Shown here one piece after another: positions 36,150-44,740 of a stretch of 64,000 bases of DNA. The notes below the pieces were generated by a model, which saw only the letters and a list, made by a program, of their open reading frames with translations, did no database searches and was not told the origin of the DNA. The translations under genes and the position numbers were made by a program. This DNA is from CAXMST01 sp963700785 (GTDB lineage: Bacteria; Actinomycetota; Thermoleophilia; Solirubrobacterales; 70-9): contig CAVOYZ010000021.1 of NCBI GenBank assembly GCA_963700785.1, positions 1 to 64,000 on the forward strand, read 5' to 3'. The first letter of the stretch is position 1. Every line of letters begins with the position of its first letter.

Positions 36150-37576
36150 CAGCCCTGCCCCTTGATCTGGTCCTCGGTCACGGTGCCCTGGTTGCCGGGC
36201 GGGTTGCCGATCACCTGCTTGCCGACCGCATAGGGCTCATTCCCGGGCTCGCACTCGCGCGTGTCCTGCTGCGGCGCGGCGGTGTTCGGGTACGGGTTGA
36301 CGTGGAGGAAGTTGGCGTCGTCCGAGCCGGCGCCACCGTTGGCAGCGGCGGACGAGGGGCTGCCCTCGTTGTTCGGTCCCGCGGGCGACTCGAGCGGGAT
36401 CCCGCGGCTCCAGGTACCGAGCTCGTTGCCCTCGTCGCTGAGGTCGTCGAGGTTGCGGAACAGCAGCGTCGCGTAGTTGCAGACGCTTTGGGCCGGGGCG
36501 ATGAAGCGCACCGGCGGGCTCAGGGAGTCGCCGAGCTCGGTCAGCCGGTCGATGCCCGTACGCGAGGTCGGGTCGTTGTTGAGGCCGAGCAGCGAGGCAG
36601 CCGTCGGCGCCAGCTGCGCATTCAGCTCCGGCGACGTCCTCAGGGCCGGGATGCCGGCGCGAAGCGCCGACTCGATCGTCGGCGCCGATTCGGCCAGAAC
36701 GGCGGCGCCCGGCTGCAGGTCGACGAACAGCTTGCGGCTGTTGACCAGGAAAGGCCGGATCGTCGGCAGGGTCTCGGTGGCCGTGGCCAGCGTCTCCGGT
36801 GTCCTCGAGATCGTCTCCTGCAGGAAGGGGCGGGCGATCTCGGCGAAGGCTGCGAAGGTCTGGTCGAGGGCGACGAACATGTTCGCCTGGGTCTCGGCGA
36901 CCGGCGCCACCTCAGCGGCCGAGCGGCTCAGGGCCCGGAAGAACCGGGCGAGCTGCGTCCTCGGCTCGGCCAGGGACCTGGTCACGCGCTCGAGCCGGGG
37001 CAGCAGCGGCTCGAGACCGCCGATCGCCTCGTTCAGGTCGGGGCCGCGGCCGGCGAGCGCGTTACCGAACTCGGCGATGTTGACCCTGATCGCCTCGCGG
37101 GTGGGCGCGTCGAACGTGTTCAGGACCTCGTCGAACTCGACCGGGGTCGGCGTCGCCTGCGAGAGCGGGATCGTAGCGCCCTCCGGGAAGCCCTGATCGC
37201 TGTCGCCGCGGGCGATCTCGAGGTACTTGAGGCCGAGCGCCGATCGTGCCCGGACGATCACGGTCGAGTCGGTCGGCAGCGGATCGACCTGCTTGTCGAG
37301 CTTCAGCACCAGGTTCGCCTGGACCTCGCCGTCCTCGTCGCTGGTCGGCACGATCTCCTCGACGATGCCAACCCGGACACCGCCGATCCGGACCTCGTTG
37401 CCGGGGACGAGGCTGGCCGCGTTCGGCAGCTCCGCGGTGAGCCGGTAGGTCGGCACGAACGGCAGCCCGCTGTTGGCGTTGTAGGCGAGGAACACGGCGA
37501 GGATCACGACCAGCACGGTGATCGCGCCGACCAGCGTCGGGTTGCGGAGAACGGACTGAAGCGGCGTGTTCCTCAT
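36149..37576 (-). CDS. Mce family protein, third gene of the operon
   Basis: 475 residues from ATG 37576, overlapping the previous stop by ATGA. The TM helix is LVGAITVLVVILAVFLAYNA; the MCE domain has NAASLVPGNEVRIGGVRVGI. A helical part with the repeated motif FAEIARPFLQETISRTPETL follows. The tail after residue 400 is low-complexity (Gly, Ser, Asn, Pro) and contains RECEPGNEPYAVGKQVIGN. It probably crosses the envelope. Confidence 0.92.
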   Translation of the reverse strand: MRNTPLQSVLRNPTLVGAITVLVVILAVFLAYNANSGLPFVPTYRLTAELPNAASLVPGNEVRIGGVRVGIVEEIVPTSDEDGEVQANLVLKLDKQVDPLPTDSTVIVRARSALGLKYLEIARGDSDQGFPEGATIPLSQATPTPVEFDEVLNTFDAPTREAIRVNIAEFGNALAGRGPDLNEAIGGLEPLLPRLERVTRSLAEPRTQLARFFRALSRSAAEVAPVAETQANMFVALDQTFAAFAEIARPFLQETISRTPETLATATETLPTIRPFLVNSRKLFVDLQPGAAVLAESAPTIESALRAGIPALRTSPELNAQLAPTAASLLGLNNDPTSRTGIDRLTELGDSLSPPVRFIAPAQSVCNYATLLFRNLDDLSDEGNELGTWSRGIPLESPAGPNNEGSPSSAAANGGAGSDDANFLHVNPYPNTAAPQQDTRECEPGNEPYAVGKQVIGNPPGNQGTVTEDQIKGQG

Positions 37577-39090
37577 TGGCCGTCCCCGGTCAGGAAGTCG
37601 AGCAGATCCGACGCGGCGCGCTGCGAGCCGCCGTCGAGCTTGCCGGCGGCGCTCCGCCCGCCCTTGGAGCCGTTCTTGGCGGCCTGACGCGCCTGCCGCT
37701 TCGCCTTCCTCGCGTCGAGCAGCTCGTTCAGGGGCGGGGCGGTGATCCCGTCGGGCGAGGTCGGGTTCGCGGCTGCGATGGCCGCGGAGGAGGTCGCGCC
37801 GGTCCACTTCGAGCTGCAACCCGTTTCCGGTTGACCGGGGCCGCTAGCGCCTCCCGCTATCAGGTCGACGCAGTTGTTGATCTGGATCGAGCCGCGGACG
37901 TAGTGGCCGAAGTCGTCGTAGCCGTTGACCGTGTTGCCGAAGTTGAGGATCGTCTTGTAGAGCAGGTCGGTGCCGCCGGTCTTGCGCAGGGTCTTGAGCA
38001 GATCGTCGAGGTTCTTGCCGACCGGCGTGTTCGCCTGACCGAGCGCACCGAGGTCCTTGATCAACGGGGCCGAGGCCGCGAGATCGGGGCCGGCCGCCTC
38101 GGCCGCGTCGCCGAGCGTGACCAGGGCCGGCGTTCCCGCGCGGGCGAACGGAGCGATCGCCTCGGTCGCGCCGGCGAGGCTCGGGGCGGCGATGTTGAGG
38201 TCGGTGGCCACCGGGGTCGCCTCCTCGGAGAGCCGCCTCAGCTCGACCATCGTCGACTCGAGCTCACGCAGCGCCTGGGGGAACTCGATGAAGCCCTGCT
38301 CGATGTCATCGCGACGCTCGGCGGCGGCTTCCCCGGTCGTCGCCGCGTTGTTGATGAACCCGGCGATGCTGTCCCGCTCGCGTGAGAGCGGCCCGAGAAC
38401 CGCATCGGAGTCGACGGCGAGCCTGGCGAGGCTCTTGTTCTGATCGGCGAGGATCTTCAGCACCCGGTCGGTCTGCTGCAGCGCCGGGTTCGCCCGCTCG
38501 AGGACCTCTCGCAAGGTGTCGCCCCGGGCGGCCAGCCCGGCGCCGAGGTCGTTGAGGATCAGGCGGAAGCGATCGACCTCCGGCTCCCTGGTGATGTTGT
38601 TGACCAGGTCGAGGTCGACGGCCTTGCCGTTGTTCTCGAGCGGCAGGAAGCGCTGGCCCTCGCCCGGCTCGCCCTCGGGAATCGTCTCGAGCTCCGGCGG
38701 CGGCTCGGTCAAGGACGAGCGCGGCTCAGTCGGCTTGCACTCGACGAACTTCTCGCCGAGCAGCGACTGCGGCCGGATGATGCACGTGGCGTCCTCGCGG
38801 AAATCCTGGAAGCCGGGATCGCTGATCTTGAGCACGACGACCGCCTTGCCGGGAGCGTCGGAACCGTCGGCTGTGACGACCTCGCCGGGCCGGGCGACGT
38901 CGACGGAGCTGATCGTGCCGACGTTCGCACCCGCGATCCGCACCTCCTCGTCCTCGACCAGGAACCCCGCGTTGTCGAAGTAGGCACGGACCAGGTAGTC
39001 GTCGGTGGGGCCGCCGTCGCCGGGAGCCGACGTAGCCAGGACGGCGCCCAGCGCGAGCGCGGAGAGGAATATCAGCGCGATCCTTCTCAT
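37573..39090 (-). CDS. Mce family protein, second gene of the operon
   Basis: 505 residues. A short hydrophobic N-terminus (ALIFLSALALGAVLATSA-like) acts as a signal or TM anchor; no lipobox Cys is seen. The MCE domain begins YLVRAYFDNAGFLVEDEEVR. A central Cys pair (ATCIIRP and VECKPTE) and a second pair (NNCVDLI, ETGCSSKW) could form disulfides. The C-terminus is Lys/Arg-rich (ARKAKRQARQAAKNGSK). It overlaps its neighbours by ATGA. Confidence 0.92.
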   Translation of the reverse strand: MRRIALIFLSALALGAVLATSAPGDGGPTDDYLVRAYFDNAGFLVEDEEVRIAGANVGTISSVDVARPGEVVTADGSDAPGKAVVVLKISDPGFQDFREDATCIIRPQSLLGEKFVECKPTEPRSSLTEPPPELETIPEGEPGEGQRFLPLENNGKAVDLDLVNNITREPEVDRFRLILNDLGAGLAARGDTLREVLERANPALQQTDRVLKILADQNKSLARLAVDSDAVLGPLSRERDSIAGFINNAATTGEAAAERRDDIEQGFIEFPQALRELESTMVELRRLSEEATPVATDLNIAAPSLAGATEAIAPFARAGTPALVTLGDAAEAAGPDLAASAPLIKDLGALGQANTPVGKNLDDLLKTLRKTGGTDLLYKTILNFGNTVNGYDDFGHYVRGSIQINNCVDLIAGGASGPGQPETGCSSKWTGATSSAAIAAANPTSPDGITAPPLNELLDARKAKRQARQAAKNGSKGGRSAAGKLDGGSQRAASDLLDFLTGDGQ

Positions 39091-40467
39091 GGGCCGGGCG
39101 GGAAGTCGGTGGGGTCACACTCGGTGAGCCCCAGGTTGCCGTCGTCGAGGAACGGGTTCGAGAGGTCGGCGGCCTGCTGGGTGCCGCCGCCGGGGCAACG
39201 GCGGGGGATGCCGAAGTCGATCGCGTCGTACTGGGCCGCGGGGTCGTTGTAGATCGGGTCGAGCTGGTTGAGGCCGGCGTTGTACTCCCAGACGTTCTGC
39301 GCGGTCGGCGAGATCCGGACGTAGTGGCCGTTGGCGTCGTAGTAGGCCGCCGACTCGCCAAGCTTGGTCAAGAAGCCGAACACGTCGGGCCCATAGGGGC
39401 GGAAGAAGGCGAGGTTGTCCTGCGACGAGTCCATCGCGTCGATCGCGGCCGGCCAGGCGGTGTTGCCCTCCTTGCGGACCGTCGGCAGGTCCTTGAGGGT
39501 GTCGCGCAGGTCGTTCGCCTTGCCCTTCAGCTTGACGACCTTTCCGAGGTCCTTGAAGACGGGCCTCGAGTCCTTGGCGACGCTCTGAACCCGGCGCAGG
39601 AACGGAGCCAGGTTCTCGGTCGCCGGGTAGGACACGGCGACCAGCGGGTCGAGGTCGTCGAGGGTCGTCCGCAGGTTGACGAAGGTCGTGTTCGCCTGTC
39701 GCAGGGTCCCCGGCAGCGCCACCAGCGAGCGGTCGAGCGCGTCGGCCTGGTTCGCGACCGCCCCCAGCGCCGTGTTGGCGTCGACGACCAGCGAGGCGAG
39801 GTCGTCGCGGCGGTCGGCGATCGCGCCGAACGTGTCAGCACCCTCGACCAGGAAGCGCTCGAGCGCGGCCGAGTCTCGGGAGAGCTCGGCGAAGACCCGC
39901 TGGGACTGGCTCAGCGCCGGGTTGATGAACTTGTAGGCCCGGTTCGCGGCACGCCCCTTGCCGGTGTAGACGGTGGCATTGCCCTGGATGAACTTCTGCA
40001 GCGCCCGCCGCTGCCTTGGGGCGGAACACGTTGAACAGCTGGTCGAGGTCCACCGGCGAGGTCGTGTCAGTGCCCGAGACCGGCTGGTCCCCGTCGAGCT
40101 CCGGCGCGTTGTCCGGTCCGAGCGTCAGGGAGAGGTAGCGGTTGGCGACGCCGGACAGCGAGGTCGAGCGGATCACGGCCGTGGTCCCCTCGGTCAGGGT
40201 GCGGTCGGTCGTCACCTTGACCTCGGCCTGGCTGTCATCGGTGAGATCGATCGAGTCGATCGTTCCGATCGGCTGGCCGGCGACCAGCACCTCGTTGCCG
40301 GGCACCAGCTGGCCGCCCGTCTCGAACAGGAAGCTGTAGCTGTTGCCGCTGGAGCCGCCGAAGAGCAGCAGGGCGACGAGGACGAAGGCGGCGATTACCG
40401 CCCCGGCGGCAGCGATTCGAGCGGGGGTCGACGCCCCGCGCTCTTCCCCGGCTTCCGGCGCGCTCAC
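39087..40467 (-). CDS. Mce family protein, first gene of the operon, one frameshift
   Basis: About 460 codons from GTG 40467. The TM helix is AAAGAVIAAFVLVALLLFGG; the MCE domain reads FETGGQLVPGNEVLVAGQPI. The frame slips near 40010, after RPKAA, and KFIQGNATVYTGKGRAANRA continues to the stop at 39087. The tail has RRCPGGGTQQ and TECDPTDFPPGP. A TAGGGT -10 element lies six bases upstream of the GTG, so this gene probably starts a leaderless six-gene mRNA. No yrbE permease gene precedes it; upstream lies a TetR regulator. Confidence 0.88.
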
Positions 40468-40473
40468 ATCTTC

Positions 40474-40479
40474 ACCCTA
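40474..40479 (-). promoter_or_regulatory. -10 element (TAGGGT) of the mce operon
   Basis: TAGGGT ends six bases before GTG 40467. The 159-base gap to the TetR gene also has an ACAAC-CTCTC-GTTGT inverted repeat at 40524-40538. Confidence 0.45.
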
Positions 40480-40523
40480 CGCCCCAACTCCGCTGTAACC
40501 CGCGCGCGAATGCAACGCCCTTG

Positions 40524-40538
40524 ACAACCTCTCGTTGT
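40524..40538. promoter_or_regulatory. Inverted repeat ACAAC-CTCTC-GTTGT between tetR and mce
   Basis: A 5-bp inverted repeat with a 5-base spacer, 57 bases before the first mce start. The adjacent TetR protein is the natural candidate to bind it, but the arms are short. Confidence 0.3.
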
Positions 40539-40626
40539 TCCCGCCCCCAGCCTATAGATACGCGTAAATCGACGCTGTCCACCGGAGGGCCCGAGCCGTT
40601 CGCCAGTTCAACCTTGGTGGCCACCG

Positions 40627-41235
40627 CTATCGCGAGTCGAGAAGCGTGCGCGCGGCCGCTCGGCCGGCCGCGATCACCGGCTCGTAGTTCCCGTTGGGAT
40701 CGGACAGTGCCTGCAGGGCGATGCCGTCGGCGATCGCGATCAGGTAGGCGACGGTGGCCTCGGCACCGTATGGCAGGCTGACCGCTCCATCCCGCTGCTT
40801 TGCCAAGAGCGCCTCCGCGACCTGGTCGCGGGTCCGCCTGAACAGGTCGGCGACCTCGCGCTGGATCTCGGGGTTGCGACGCCCCGCCGAGAAGACCTCG
40901 AACAGCAGTGCGAAGACCCCCGGCTCGTTCTCGAGCGTATCGGTGAGGCTCGAGACCAGCACGTCGATCACGTCGTCGGCGGTCGACGCTCCCGCCAGCG
41001 GACCGTCGAGGCGGGCGACGCGGATCTCGGTGTCCCGGCGGACGACCTCGACCAGCAGCCGCTCCTTGGTCCCGAAGTAGTAGTGCAGGAGTCCGCGGCT
41101 GACGCCGGCCTCACGCGCAACGTGCTCGAAGGTGGAGCCCGAGATCCCTCGCGCGGCCACGCTCGAGCGCATCGCGTCGATGATCCGCTGCGCCTTGTCG
41201 CCGCTCAGCTCTCTCTTGCCCGTCGCAGCCTCCAC
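40627..41235 (-). CDS. TetR-family transcriptional regulator
   Basis: 202 residues. The N-terminal HTH reads STFEHVAREAGVSRGLLHYY, then FGTKERLL, a clear TetR_N domain. The C-terminal ligand domain is variable; NPEIQREVADLFRRTRDQVA resembles BetI/AcrR-type cores. It starts at GTG 41235 with TAGACT nine bases upstream. It is co-directional with, and upstream of, the mce operon by 159 bases, so it may regulate mce, as mce-linked TetR proteins do (inference). Confidence 0.9.
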   Translation of the reverse strand: MEAATGKRELSGDKAQRIIDAMRSSVAARGISGSTFEHVAREAGVSRGLLHYYFGTKERLLVEVVRRDTEIRVARLDGPLAGASTADDVIDVLVSSLTDTLENEPGVFALLFEVFSAGRRNPEIQREVADLFRRTRDQVAEALLAKQRDGAVSLPYGAEATVAYLIAIADGIALQALSDPNGNYEPVIAAGRAAARTLLDSR

Positions 41236-41283
41236 TGCGCGCGCAGTCTAGATCGCGCTGAAGACGGCCGCCCGCGCTGGCGG

Positions 41284-41736
41284 CTAGGCGGTGTCGGCTG
41301 CCGGCGCCACCGGCGCCGTCGTCGAGGTGTACTCGAACTCCTCCTCGGCCCCGAACATGCGGTCCAAGAGCGCCTTGCGCAGACCCTCGGACAGAACGAT
41401 CGCGAGCACGGCGGCGAGCAGGGCGACGAACAGCAGCCTGCCGAAGCTGACCTTTCGCTTCTTCGGCGCCGGCGCCGGCTCGCGCAGAGCCTCGGACGCG
41501 GCCCGCAGCGAGTCGGCGGCTCCGCGGAGGTTCTCCTGCAGGCGCTTGTCCTCGAGCACCGCCTTGGCCCCGCCCTTGCCGTCGACCGCGCGATCGTAGG
41601 CGTCACGTGCACCCTCGTATGCGTCGCGCAGGTTCGCGCGGAGATCGTCGTCCTCGATCAGCTTCTGAACGTAGGGGCGAGCCACTTCAGCGGCCTCCTT
41701 TGCCTTCGTCTGTGCGTCCTTCGTGCGCTTGGCCAT
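41284..41736 (-). CDS. Coiled-coil-like single-TM membrane protein, function unknown
   Basis: 150 residues. The first 90 are amphipathic and charged (KAKEAAEVARPYVQKLIEDD and RLQENLRGAADSLRAASEAL), similar in feel to apolipoprotein or phasin-like helices. One TM helix follows (GRLLFVALLAAVLAIVLSEG), then a short acidic tail. SD AGGAGAG precedes ATG 41736, and a TATGCT -10 lies about 40 bases upstream. No family assigned. Confidence 0.7.
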   Translation of the reverse strand: MAKRTKDAQTKAKEAAEVARPYVQKLIEDDDLRANLRDAYEGARDAYDRAVDGKGGAKAVLEDKRLQENLRGAADSLRAASEALREPAPAPKKRKVSFGRLLFVALLAAVLAIVLSEGLRKALLDRMFGAEEEFEYTSTTAPVAPAADTA

Positions 41737-41807
41737 CGATCTCTCCTGTGGTCGCGGGGCGGTGCTGTAGGGGGAGCATAGCCCCGCGGAGCAGTTGGTT
41801 CCGCAAC

Positions 41808-44234
41808 TCAGGGCAGCTTGCCGTCGAACGCGGCCTCGATCGCCTCGCCGATCTCCTCCACGTAGATGAACGAGAGGCCCTCGCGCTCGTGCTCGGGGAT
41901 CTCGAGCACCTCGCCCTCGTTGCGCGCGGGGGCGATCACTCGCTTCAGTCCCGCCCGCTGAGCGGCCAGCGACTTCTCCTTCAGGCCGCCGACCGGCAGC
42001 ACCTGGCCGGTGAGCGTGATCTCGCCGGTCATCGCCACGTCGTCGGCGACCGGCGTGTCGGTCAGCAGCGAGATCAGGGCGATCGTCATCGCCACCCCGG
42101 CGGACGGGCCGTCCTTCGGCACCGCGCCGGCCGGCACGTGCACGTGGATGTCGTGGGCGGCGAACCAGCCGTCCTCGAGCGCGGGCGCCGCGACGGCGAC
42201 GTGACCGCGCACGTACGAGAGCGCCGCCTGCGCCGACTCCCTCATCACATCGCCGAGCTGACCGGTGATCGTCAGCTTGCCGCCGCCGGGCATCTGCGTC
42301 GCCTCGATGAACAGCACCTCGCCGCCGACCGGGGTCCAGGCGAGCCCGGTCGCGACCCCGGGTCGCCGGGTGCGGCGCCGGACCTCGGAGAAGAAGAGAC
42401 GCCGACCGAGCAGCTCGCGCGCCCGTTTGGCCGAGACCGTGACCTTCTTCTTCTCCCGACCCTCGGCCCGCTCGCGGGCGATCTTGCGGCAGACGGTGCC
42501 GATCTGGCGCTCGAGGTTGCGGACGCCCGCCTCCCGCGTGTATTCCTCGGCGATCGCCTTCAGGGCGGCATCGGAGAAGGCGACCTGCGAGGCCGTGAGG
42601 CCGTTCTCCCCGATCTGGCGCGGGACCAGGTACCGCCTCGCGATGTGCCGCTTCTCGTCGAGCGTGTAGCCGGACAGCGGGATCACCTCCATCCGGTCGC
42701 GGAGCGGGCCCGGCACCGTGTCGAGGATGTTCGCGGTGGCGATGAACATCACGTCCGAGAGGTCGAAGTCGAGGTCCAGGTAGTGGTCGCGGAAGGTGTC
42801 GTTCTGCGCCGGATCGAGCACCTCGAGCATCGCGCTCGCCGGGTCGCCGCGGAAGTCGGCGCCCATCTTGTCGATCTCGTCGATCATGAAGACCGGGTTC
42901 TTCGAGCCGGCATCCCGAAGCGCGCGGATGATCGTGCCCGGCATCGCCCCGATGTAGGTCCTGCGATGCCCGCGGATCTCGGCCTCATCGCGGACGCCGC
43001 CGACCGAGATCCGCTCGAAGTTGCGGCCCAGCGCCGAGGCGATCGAGCGGCCGAGGCTCGTCTTTCCGACCCCGGGAGGGCCGACGAAGCAGAGGATCGG
43101 CCCGCTCGAGTCGGGCTTCAGCTTGCGGACGGCGAGGTACTCGAGGATCCGGTCCTTGACCTTCTCGAGATCGTAGTGGTCGGCGTCGAGGACCCCGCGG
43201 GCGTGCTCGATGTCGAGGTTGTCCTCGGTGGTCGCGTCCCAGGGCAGCTCGATCATCCACTCGAGGTAGGTGCGGATCACCCCGTACTCGGCGGCGGCGG
43301 GTGGCAGCCGCTCGAGGCGGGACAGCTCGCGCTCAGCCGCCTTGGCCGCGTGCTCGGGCAACCCGGCCTGCGCGATCCGCTCGCGCAGCTCGTTCACCTC
43401 GGCCGCCTGCTCGTCACCCTCGCCGAGCTCGTCCTGGATCGCCTTCAGCTGCTCCCGCAGGTAGTACTCCCGCTGGCCCTTGTCGATCCCCTCCTGGACC
43501 TGGCTCTGGATCTTGGTCCCGATCTGGATCAGCTCGAGCTCGTGGGCGAGGATCTCCGCAAGCCGCCGCAAACGGGCGCCGACGTCGACCTGCTCGAGCA
43601 ACTCCTGCTTCTCCGAAGCCGGAATCCGCAGCGCACCGGCGATCAGATGGGAGAGCGCCGAGGGGTCCTCGACGTTTGCGACCGCCAGCTGCAGCTCCTC
43701 GGGCAGGTAGGGGATCTGCTCGATGATCTGGCTGAAGGTCGCCTGCACGTTGCGGGTCAGCGCCTGCAGCTCCTTGCCCTCGTCGACGACGTCCGGCAGC
43801 TCCTCGACCCGGGCGATCAGGTAGGGGTCGGTCGCGACGTAGTCGCCAATCCGGACCCGCTGAGTGCCCTGGACGAGGATCCGGATGGTGCCGTCGGGCA
43901 CCTTCATCATCCGCGCCACCACGCCGGCGACCCCGACGGAGTGCAGTTGCTCGGGACCGGGCTCGTCGACATCGGGGTCGCGGGACGCGACCAGCGTCAA
44001 CGCACGGTCGCCGCTGAGCACATCATCGACCAGCCGGATCGAGCGCTCCTGTCCGACGGCCAGCGGCGTCAGGGTGGCCGGATAGGCGACGATGTCGCGA
44101 AGCGGCAGCACCGGCATCGCCTCCGGCAGGGCCAGACCACTCGTCGAGCGGATCGCCTGCTCGAGCTCGTCGCCGCTGACGATCTCGATCGAGGGCCCGC
44201 CTTCGCCCTCGTCGAGTCCGAACTCGGACATCAT
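41808..44234 (-). CDS. lon: ATP-dependent Lon protease
   Basis: 808 residues of LonA type. The N-terminal LAN domain (LPLRDIVAYPATLTPLAVGQ) is followed by the AAA+ module with Walker A FVGPPGVGKTSLGRS and Walker B VFMIDEIDKMG. The protease domain has the catalytic Ser at about residue 711 (PKDGPSAGVAM) and Lys at about 754 (KEKSLAAQRAG). It degrades misfolded and regulatory proteins in the cytoplasm. The double ATG (MM) start overlaps the hsp20 stop (ATGA), so the two are stress partners in one unit. hsp20 lies upstream and is expressed first. Confidence 0.97.
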   Translation of the reverse strand: MMSEFGLDEGEGGPSIEIVSGDELEQAIRSTSGLALPEAMPVLPLRDIVAYPATLTPLAVGQERSIRLVDDVLSGDRALTLVASRDPDVDEPGPEQLHSVGVAGVVARMMKVPDGTIRILVQGTQRVRIGDYVATDPYLIARVEELPDVVDEGKELQALTRNVQATFSQIIEQIPYLPEELQLAVANVEDPSALSHLIAGALRIPASEKQELLEQVDVGARLRRLAEILAHELELIQIGTKIQSQVQEGIDKGQREYYLREQLKAIQDELGEGDEQAAEVNELRERIAQAGLPEHAAKAAERELSRLERLPPAAAEYGVIRTYLEWMIELPWDATTEDNLDIEHARGVLDADHYDLEKVKDRILEYLAVRKLKPDSSGPILCFVGPPGVGKTSLGRSIASALGRNFERISVGGVRDEAEIRGHRRTYIGAMPGTIIRALRDAGSKNPVFMIDEIDKMGADFRGDPASAMLEVLDPAQNDTFRDHYLDLDFDLSDVMFIATANILDTVPGPLRDRMEVIPLSGYTLDEKRHIARRYLVPRQIGENGLTASQVAFSDAALKAIAEEYTREAGVRNLERQIGTVCRKIARERAEGREKKKVTVSAKRARELLGRRLFFSEVRRRTRRPGVATGLAWTPVGGEVLFIEATQMPGGGKLTITGQLGDVMRESAQAALSYVRGHVAVAAPALEDGWFAAHDIHVHVPAGAVPKDGPSAGVAMTIALISLLTDTPVADDVAMTGEITLTGQVLPVGGLKEKSLAAQRAGLKRVIAPARNEGEVLEIPEHEREGLSFIYVEEIGEAIEAAFDGKLP

Positions 44235-44695
44235 TCGGCCCGCTCGATCGGCACCTTCCGGGCGGACGGCTCCACCACCTTGACGGGCAACTCGATCCGC
44301 AGGATGCCGTCCTCGAAGGTCGCGCTCGCCTCCTCGGCGACAACCTCGACGCCGAGCTCGATCACGCGGCGGAAGGCCCCGGTGGGAATCTCCACCTGCT
44401 GGTAGGCGCGCCCCTCGGTCTCACGCACGGGTCGCGAGCCGGACATGATCAGCTCGCGGCCCGAGATCTCGAGGCTGACCGCATCGGGGTCGACGCCGGC
44501 GAGGTCGGCCTTGACGATCGCCCTCGGGCCCCGCCCGGACTCCTCCGGCTTGCAGTAGTAGACGTCGACGCGCGGCGCGAAGGCCCCGGGGCGACGTCCA
44601 CCGGTCGGCGCCCGGGACCAGGCGTCGCCGAAGAACTCGTCCATCTCGCGACGGATCCGCTCGATATTGACCAGCAACTCTCGCTGTCTCGCCAT
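44231..44695 (-). CDS. Hsp20/alpha-crystallin small heat-shock protein
   Basis: 154 residues with an alpha-crystallin domain. The core includes IVKADLAGVDPDAVSLEISG, YQQVEIPTGAFRRVIELG and the C-terminal FEDGILRIELPV, which matches the sHSP signature. It is an ATP-independent holdase. ATG 44695 has TAATCT nine bases upstream. The stop overlaps lon, so chaperone and protease are co-expressed. No CIRCE or HAIR element was noticed in the 45-base upstream gap. Confidence 0.93.
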   Translation of the reverse strand: MARQRELLVNIERIRREMDEFFGDAWSRAPTGGRRPGAFAPRVDVYYCKPEESGRGPRAIVKADLAGVDPDAVSLEISGRELIMSGSRPVRETEGRAYQQVEIPTGAFRRVIELGVEVVAEEASATFEDGILRIELPVKVVEPSARKVPIERAE

Positions 44696-44704
44696 CGAGT
44701 TCCA

Positions 44705-44710
44705 GATTAG
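44705..44710 (-). promoter_or_regulatory. -10 element (TAATCT) of hsp20-lon
   Basis: TAATCT ends nine bases before ATG 44695, giving a leaderless or near-leaderless transcript. Confidence 0.45.
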
Positions 44711-44740
44711 TCCAGTCGCCCGGCCGGGGCCGACGGCACC

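Noticed and set aside
34977..36233. Plus-strand open frames of several hundred codons across the mce operon (for example 33279-34766 and 34977-36233)
   Set aside because: Opposite-frame shadows of GC-rich genes; no signal peptide, domain or start context, whereas the minus frames show MCE domains and overlapping starts.
41607..44405. A 932-codon open frame on the plus strand across lon and hsp20
   Set aside because: It is antisense to two clear genes with catalytic motifs, and its translation is Arg/Asp/Gly/His-rich without domains, a typical artefact of high-GC third-position bias.
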